Origin: Ramlibacter rhizophilus
GTDB lineage: Bacteria > Pseudomonadota > Gammaproteobacteria > Burkholderiales > Burkholderiaceae_C
Direction of reading: 5' to 3'
Length of the DNA stretch: 64,000 bases
Assembly (NCBI RefSeq): GCF_004681965.1
Contig: NZ_SMLL01000004.1
Coordinates: forward strand, 62,001 to 126,000
Of this stretch, positions 60,483 through 64,000 are shown in pieces. Positions within the stretch are counted from its first letter, which is position 1, and each line of letters opens with the position of its first letter. The notes below the pieces were generated by a model. The model did no database searches, was not told the origin of the DNA, and was given only the letters and a program-made list of their open reading frames with translations. A program made the position numbers and the translations under genes.

Positions 60483-61472
60483 ATGTCCAAAGCCTTCGCC
60501 AGCCAGGCCGACCTGGCCGACAAGAAAATCACCTTCGAACAACTGAGCCCCCACTGCTGGGCCTACACCGCCGAGGGCGACCCGAACTCCGGCGTCATCA
60601 TCGGCGAGAAGTTCATCATGGTCAGCGACGCCACGGCCACCCCGGCCATGGCCCGCGACCTGATCGCCCGCATCCGCGAGGTGAGCGACAAGCCCATCAA
60701 GTACGTGCTGCTGACGCACTACCACGCCGTGCGCGTGCTGGGCGCCAGCGCCTTCTTCGCCGAGGGTGCGACCGAGATCATCGCCAGCCAGGGCACGCAG
60801 GAGCTGATCGTCGAGCGCGGCAAGGAGGACATGCAGTCCGAGATGGACCGCTTCCCGCGCCTGTTCCGCAATGCCGAGAGCGTGCCGGGCCTGACCTGGC
60901 CCACGATGGTCATCGGTGGCGGCGACCCCACCCGGGGCGAGGTGCCCGGCAAGCTGGTGGTGGACCTGGGGGGCGTGAAGGTGCAGATCTGGCATCCCGG
61001 CCCGGGCCACACCCGCGGCGACACCATCGCCTGGGTCGAGGAGGAGAAGGTCCTGTACTCCGGCGACCTGGTGGAGTTCGAAGCGGGCGTGTACACGGGC
61101 GACGCGCACCTGGAAGAGTGGCCGGCCACGCTGGAGGCCCTGCGCGCGCTCAAGGCTGAGGCCATCGTCCCCGGCCGCGGCGAGGCCATGAAAGGCCGCT
61201 CGGAAGTCGAGCGGGCGCTCGACTACACCAAGCAGTGGGTCGAGACCCTGTACCGCTGCGCCTGCGAGGCGGCGGCGGCCGACATGGACCTGAAGCAGGC
61301 CATGGCCCACACCCGCAAGAGCATGGACCCGGTCTTCGGCCATGTCTTCATCTACGAGCACTGCCTGCCCTTCGACGTGAGCCGCGCCTATGACGAAGCC
61401 CGCGGCATCAAGAACCCCCGCATCTGGACCGCCGAGCGGGACAAGGAGATGTGGGCGTCCCTGCAAGACTGA
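60483..61472 (+). CDS. Metallo-beta-lactamase fold protein with altered metal motif
   Basis: 329 aa with the MBL fold. The first metal motif reads THYHAVRVLG, residues 78-87: His79 and His81 are present but the Asp-His of HxHxDH is replaced by Val83-Arg84. His176 (PGPGHTRGD) and Asp195 (YSGDLVE) of the later motifs are kept. This suggests a single metal ion or changed chemistry. The C-terminal region (after 215) is helical, with a Cys pair in RCAC. Strong GAGGAG upstream. Probably controlled by the adjacent TetR protein. Substrate unknown. Confidence 0.87.
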   Translation: MSKAFASQADLADKKITFEQLSPHCWAYTAEGDPNSGVIIGEKFIMVSDATATPAMARDLIARIREVSDKPIKYVLLTHYHAVRVLGASAFFAEGATEIIASQGTQELIVERGKEDMQSEMDRFPRLFRNAESVPGLTWPTMVIGGGDPTRGEVPGKLVVDLGGVKVQIWHPGPGHTRGDTIAWVEEEKVLYSGDLVEFEAGVYTGDAHLEEWPATLEALRALKAEAIVPGRGEAMKGRSEVERALDYTKQWVETLYRCACEAAAADMDLKQAMAHTRKSMDPVFGHVFIYEHCLPFDVSRAYDEARGIKNPRIWTAERDKEMWASLQD

Positions 61473-61488
61473 AGCGAGCCCACCCCCG

Positions 61489-61563
61489 AAGCGCCTTCGG
61501 CGCTTCCCCCTCAAGGGGGCGCCACCAGCGGCCCGGCAAAGCCGGTTCCGCGGTGGCTCTGGA
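61489..61563. repeat. Multi-hairpin intergenic repeat, second type
   Basis: Three successive palindromes: GAAGCGCC-TTC-GGCGCTTC, CCCCCT-CA-AGGGGG, and GCCACC...GGTGGC enclosing CCGGCAAAGCCGG. Recalled as a sequence type scattered between genes in comamonad genomes. It follows the MBL gene and could terminate or stabilise its mRNA, though no T-tract is present. The 150 bases after it (61564-61711) hold no recognisable gene or site. Confidence 0.65.
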
Positions 61564-61711
61564 CTAAGCCCCTGCGTGATGCATCGAAGGTGCAACTGGC
61601 GCCGTCTGGCGCGGCCGTAGGCTTTGGACCACAGCCGTCCCGGTCCTCGGCCGATGCCGTGCCCTGCGCGGCCGTCCTAGCCTGACCCGTCTTCGACGAA
61701 AGGGGACGGGC

Positions 61712-61939
61712 ATGAGCACATCGAGATCCATTCCGCGTCTGTTGCAGCGTCGCGATGACTGGCATCGCGGCGAGGAGCCATGGCGGCCGGAGAGCGAGGA
61801 CGGCGGCCGCATGGACAAGGGCGACCGCCGGCCGCAGGACGAGGCCACCAAGCCGTCCAAGGAGCGCGAAGTCGGCGACCTGGAGCGCAGCGAGCGCGAG
61901 GACCATGGCCGGGCGCATGCCGGCCACGCTCACGCTTAG
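61712..61939 (+). CDS. Hypothetical small hydrophilic protein
   Basis: 75 aa, rich in charged residues (many Arg, Glu, Asp and Lys), no membrane segment or known motif; it ends in HGRAHAGHAHA. GAAAGGGGACG lies just before the ATG, a good ribosome binding site. No family is recognised; it could be a small DNA- or protein-binding factor, or a chance frame in GC-rich DNA. It stands alone between two repeat elements. Confidence 0.4.
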   Translation: MSTSRSIPRLLQRRDDWHRGEEPWRPESEDGGRMDKGDRRPQDEATKPSKEREVGDLERSEREDHGRAHAGHAHA

Positions 61940-61968
61940 AACCCACTCGAGGCGCTCGAAGCAACTCG

Positions 61969-62065
61969 CTCCCCCGCTGGGGGAGGGCAGGGGTGGGGGC
62001 CTCGCATGCCGACCAAACCACTTCTTGCGCAGCCCCCATCCCGGCCTTCCCCCAGAGGGGGAAGG
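61969..62065. repeat. Composite G/C palindromic repeat, copy C
   Basis: Left hairpin arm CTCCCCCGCTGGGGGAGGG with a GGGGTGGGGG tail, a spacer of about 31 bp, and a right inverted arm CCTTCCCCCAGAGGGGGAAGG. The right arm is identical to that of copy B at 6803-6826 over more than 20 bases. It lies just beyond the 3' end of the MFS gene. Confidence 0.8.
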
Positions 62066-62091
62066 TGTCTCCACTTGCCAAGGTGGTGTGC

Positions 62092-63312
62092 TCAGGCACC
62101 AGGGCGCATGCGGCGCGCGGCCAGCAGCCCCAGCGTCGCGGCGGCGCACAGCAGCACGGACAGCGCAGGCGCACCGCCCGCCGCGAGGATGGCGCCGCTG
62201 GCCAGCGGGCCCACCGTCCCCCCGAGGGTATAGCCGGTGATCATCGCGGCGGCGCCGCCCGCCACGGCGCGGCCCGAGAAGGCGTGGGCCACCTGCACCA
62301 TGGTCAGCGTGTAGAGCGCGCCCCCCACGCCACCCCACACCGCGCCCGCGGCCCAGAGCACCCAGGGTAGGCGATCGGCCAGCGCCACGAGCAGGCTGGC
62401 GCCCAGGAGCAGCAGGCTGGCCGTCACGAACACGGCACGGGGGGCGAAGCGGTCGGCGGCCAGGCCCGCGGGGTACTGGCACAGGAAGCTGCCGACGCCG
62501 ATCGCACCCGCCACGCTGGCCGCCGCACCCAGGCCCAGCCCGCCCGAGGCGGCATAGGCCGCACTGACGGAACTCAGGCCGGCCTCGAAAGTGCCACCCA
62601 CGAAGGCCAGGGCCGCCAGAGCGGGCACCGCCCGCAGTGCATGCCAGGTGCCGGCCTGCCCCGGCGGCGGCTCCTGCACGTGGTGGTCGGGAATGGTGAA
62701 GGCGATGAGGCAGCACGCGGCCACGAGTGCCGCGGCACCGAGCAGCAGGGCCTGCGGCGGCGCGCCGACCAGGCCGGGAACGAAGGGGCCGAGCGCGAAG
62801 GCCGCGCCCATGCCGGTCTGGTACAGCCCCATCACCCGTCCGCGCTGCTCGGGCGGCGCCTCGCGCGCGAGCAGGGCTTCGGTGCCGTTCCACAGCCCGG
62901 CCACCGCGATGCCGCCCGCCACCGAAGCGGCCGCCCAGGTCCACAGCCCGGAGCCGGCCACATAGCCCAGCGCCGCCAGCAGCTGCAGGGCGCTGCCCCA
63001 GCGGTACACACGCAGCACCCCCCAGTGCGCCAGGAGGCGCGGCATGGCGGGGATCAGCAGGGCCACCATCAGCAGCGGCAACATGGCGAAGGCACCGATC
63101 ACCGCCGTGCTGTGGCCGGCCCGCTGCAGCAGCACCGCCAGCAGCGGCGCGGTCATGCCGTAGGCCAGCACCATCAGGGAGGTGGCCATGGCGAGCCGCC
63201 ACACCACGGCCATGCGCGACGGCGCCGCCGGCCCGGGCTCGTGTGCGATGCCCACGCGCGCGGTCGCAGCGGACGGGCGGCGTGCGCCGTTGTCGGGGCG
63301 GATGGCGGTCAC
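62092..63312 (-). CDS. MFS transporter
   Basis: 406 aa with about twelve predicted transmembrane helices and the short cytoplasmic loop after TM2-TM3 (PRLLAHWGVLRVYRWG). Later helices contain ADRFAPRAVF, a loop typical of the second half of MFS proteins. GTG at 63312 overlaps the stop of the upstream DUF6279 gene (GTGA); ATG about 34 codons later is an alternative start nearer TM1. The substrate is unknown. Confidence 0.88.
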   Translation of the reverse strand: MTAIRPDNGARRPSAATARVGIAHEPGPAAPSRMAVVWRLAMATSLMVLAYGMTAPLLAVLLQRAGHSTAVIGAFAMLPLLMVALLIPAMPRLLAHWGVLRVYRWGSALQLLAALGYVAGSGLWTWAAASVAGGIAVAGLWNGTEALLAREAPPEQRGRVMGLYQTGMGAAFALGPFVPGLVGAPPQALLLGAAALVAACCLIAFTIPDHHVQEPPPGQAGTWHALRAVPALAALAFVGGTFEAGLSSVSAAYAASGGLGLGAAASVAGAIGVGSFLCQYPAGLAADRFAPRAVFVTASLLLLGASLLVALADRLPWVLWAAGAVWGGVGGALYTLTMVQVAHAFSGRAVAGGAAAMITGYTLGGTVGPLASGAILAAGGAPALSVLLCAAATLGLLAARRMRPGA

Positions 63313-64000
63313 GGACTGACGGACAAGGCGAGCAGGTCGGCGCGCCAGTCGCGCAGCCGCTGCACGGCGTGCTGCCGCTGGTCGGCGCTGGTGGTGTTGT
63401 GGAGGGCGGCGAACACTGCGCAATTGTCCTCTCGCATGGCGCGCGCATCTTGCCGCCAGGCGCCGTCGGGCGATGTGTCGAAGCGTTCGACCAGGCCCTG
63501 CAGCATCCGCCTTGCCTCGGCCGGATCGTCCGCCTGGGCGCGCACGCGGCGCAGGGTGTCGAGGGTGTCCGCCTGGCGGCGGCGGCGCTCGGCGAGGATG
63601 CGCTCCGGGTCGAAGCGCGCGGCCTGGAGCCGCTCGCGCAGCAAGCGGCGCTGCGCCGGATCGAGCCGCCCGTACAGCCGCTTGGCGTGTCCTTCGAACT
63701 GCTCGACGCGCCGGTCCAGGCGCTCGGCGGCGCTGCCCTGCAGCCATTCGCGGCGGAACTCCTGCGCGGCGCGGGCCTGGCGCTGCGCCAGGCGCTCGAG
63801 CTGTGCGTCCTGGAGCGTGAGCGCGACGCGCAGCACCGCGGGTTCGGCCCGCGCGGCGAGCGCCTCGATGCGGTCGCGCACGGCCTCGGCGACCGTGCAG
63901 GCCTGCTGCGCGCTCAGCTCGCCGCCGGCCATGCCTTCCATGCGGGCCAGCAGTTCGGCGGCCCGGGGCAACTCCACCTCGCGGTGCCAGCGGTGCAGCT
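63309..64000 (-). CDS. DUF6279-like helical protein (N-terminus cut by window edge)
   Basis: About 230 residues are visible and the frame remains open at the right edge (reading LHRWHREVELPRAAELL...), so the signal peptide region is missing. The visible part is almost entirely helical and Arg/Gln/Ala-rich, resembling DUF6279 lipoproteins of proteobacteria. Its stop overlaps the MFS start. Function unknown. Confidence 0.7.
   Translation of the reverse strand, partial: LHRWHREVELPRAAELLARMEGMAGGELSAQQACTVAEAVRDRIEALAARAEPAVLRVALTLQDAQLERLAQRQARAAQEFRREWLQGSAAERLDRRVEQFEGHAKRLYGRLDPAQRRLLRERLQAARFDPERILAERRRRQADTLDTLRRVRAQADDPAEARRMLQGLVERFDTSPDGAWRQDARAMREDNCAVFAALHNTTSADQRQHAVQRLRDWRADLLALSVSP

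Overview
The window is about 70% GC and reads as a chromosomal segment of an aerobic betaproteobacterium of the order Burkholderiales, most probably family Comamonadaceae (genus not determinable by eye). The case rests on an ahcY gene behind an SAH riboswitch and followed by tlyA and metF, a Bug-type (tripartite tricarboxylate family) binding protein, paired LysR/DUF2917 genes, the rplM-rpsI and ybeY-phoH arrangements, and G/C-rich intergenic palindromes like those scattered through comamonad genomes. No tRNA, rRNA, phage, integrase, transposase or CRISPR array was seen. Coding density is very high, many genes overlap by 1-4 bases, and both window edges cut through genes.

Layout. 1-8.9 kb: a truncated S41 lipoprotein protease, release factor 3 (prfC), a split LigD (polymerase and ligase on opposite strands, tail to tail), then the methylation cycle (SAH riboswitch-ahcY-tlyA-metF) and an RlpA-like protein. 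9-12.7 kb: phenylacetyl-CoA epoxidase paaABCDE with a palindromic operator. 12.7-18.1 kb: rlmJ, rplM-rpsI with a terminator, a bactofilin, erpA, anmK and an M23 peptidase. 18.3-26.1 kb: tyrS, a CDF metal transporter, dtd, and a catabolic-looking cluster (Bug binding protein, 2Fe-2S and molybdopterin oxidoreductase subunits, signal-less ModA-like protein) divergent from a GntR/FadR regulator. 26-34.5 kb: ybeY-phoH, ruvA and ruvB split by a lipoprotein trypsin-like protease, a MacAB/DevBCA-like ABC exporter, and 5-formyl-THF cyclo-ligase. 34.5-42.7 kb: soluble lytic transglycosylase, MgtC-like protein, GST, cca, a ROK protein, DUF2905, a MidA-type methyltransferase, and an SDR with folB.

42.7-54.7 kb is the most unusual part. 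A 1072-residue fusion of a reductive dehalogenase with a phthalate-dioxygenase-reductase-like module lies 83 bp downstream of a seven-gene signalling operon on the same strand: CHASE3-GAF hybrid kinase with three receivers, CheR, a receiver-less CheB, a receiver-kinase, a kinase, a KaiC-like double ATPase and a lone receiver. No chemoreceptor, CheA, CheW, KaiA or KaiB is present. 54.7-64 kb holds ttcA, a DUF4136 lipoprotein, a histidine phosphatase, a DSD1-type PLP enzyme, LysR with DUF2917 around a perfect palindrome, TetR with a variant metallo-beta-lactamase protein, a repeat-rich intergenic region, an MFS transporter and a truncated DUF6279 lipoprotein.

Across the window at least eight genes lacking a good Shine-Dalgarno have a -10-like hexamer only 6-8 bases before the start codon, which suggests leaderless or nearly leaderless mRNAs. 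Three copies of a composite palindromic repeat of about 80-100 bp lie between genes.
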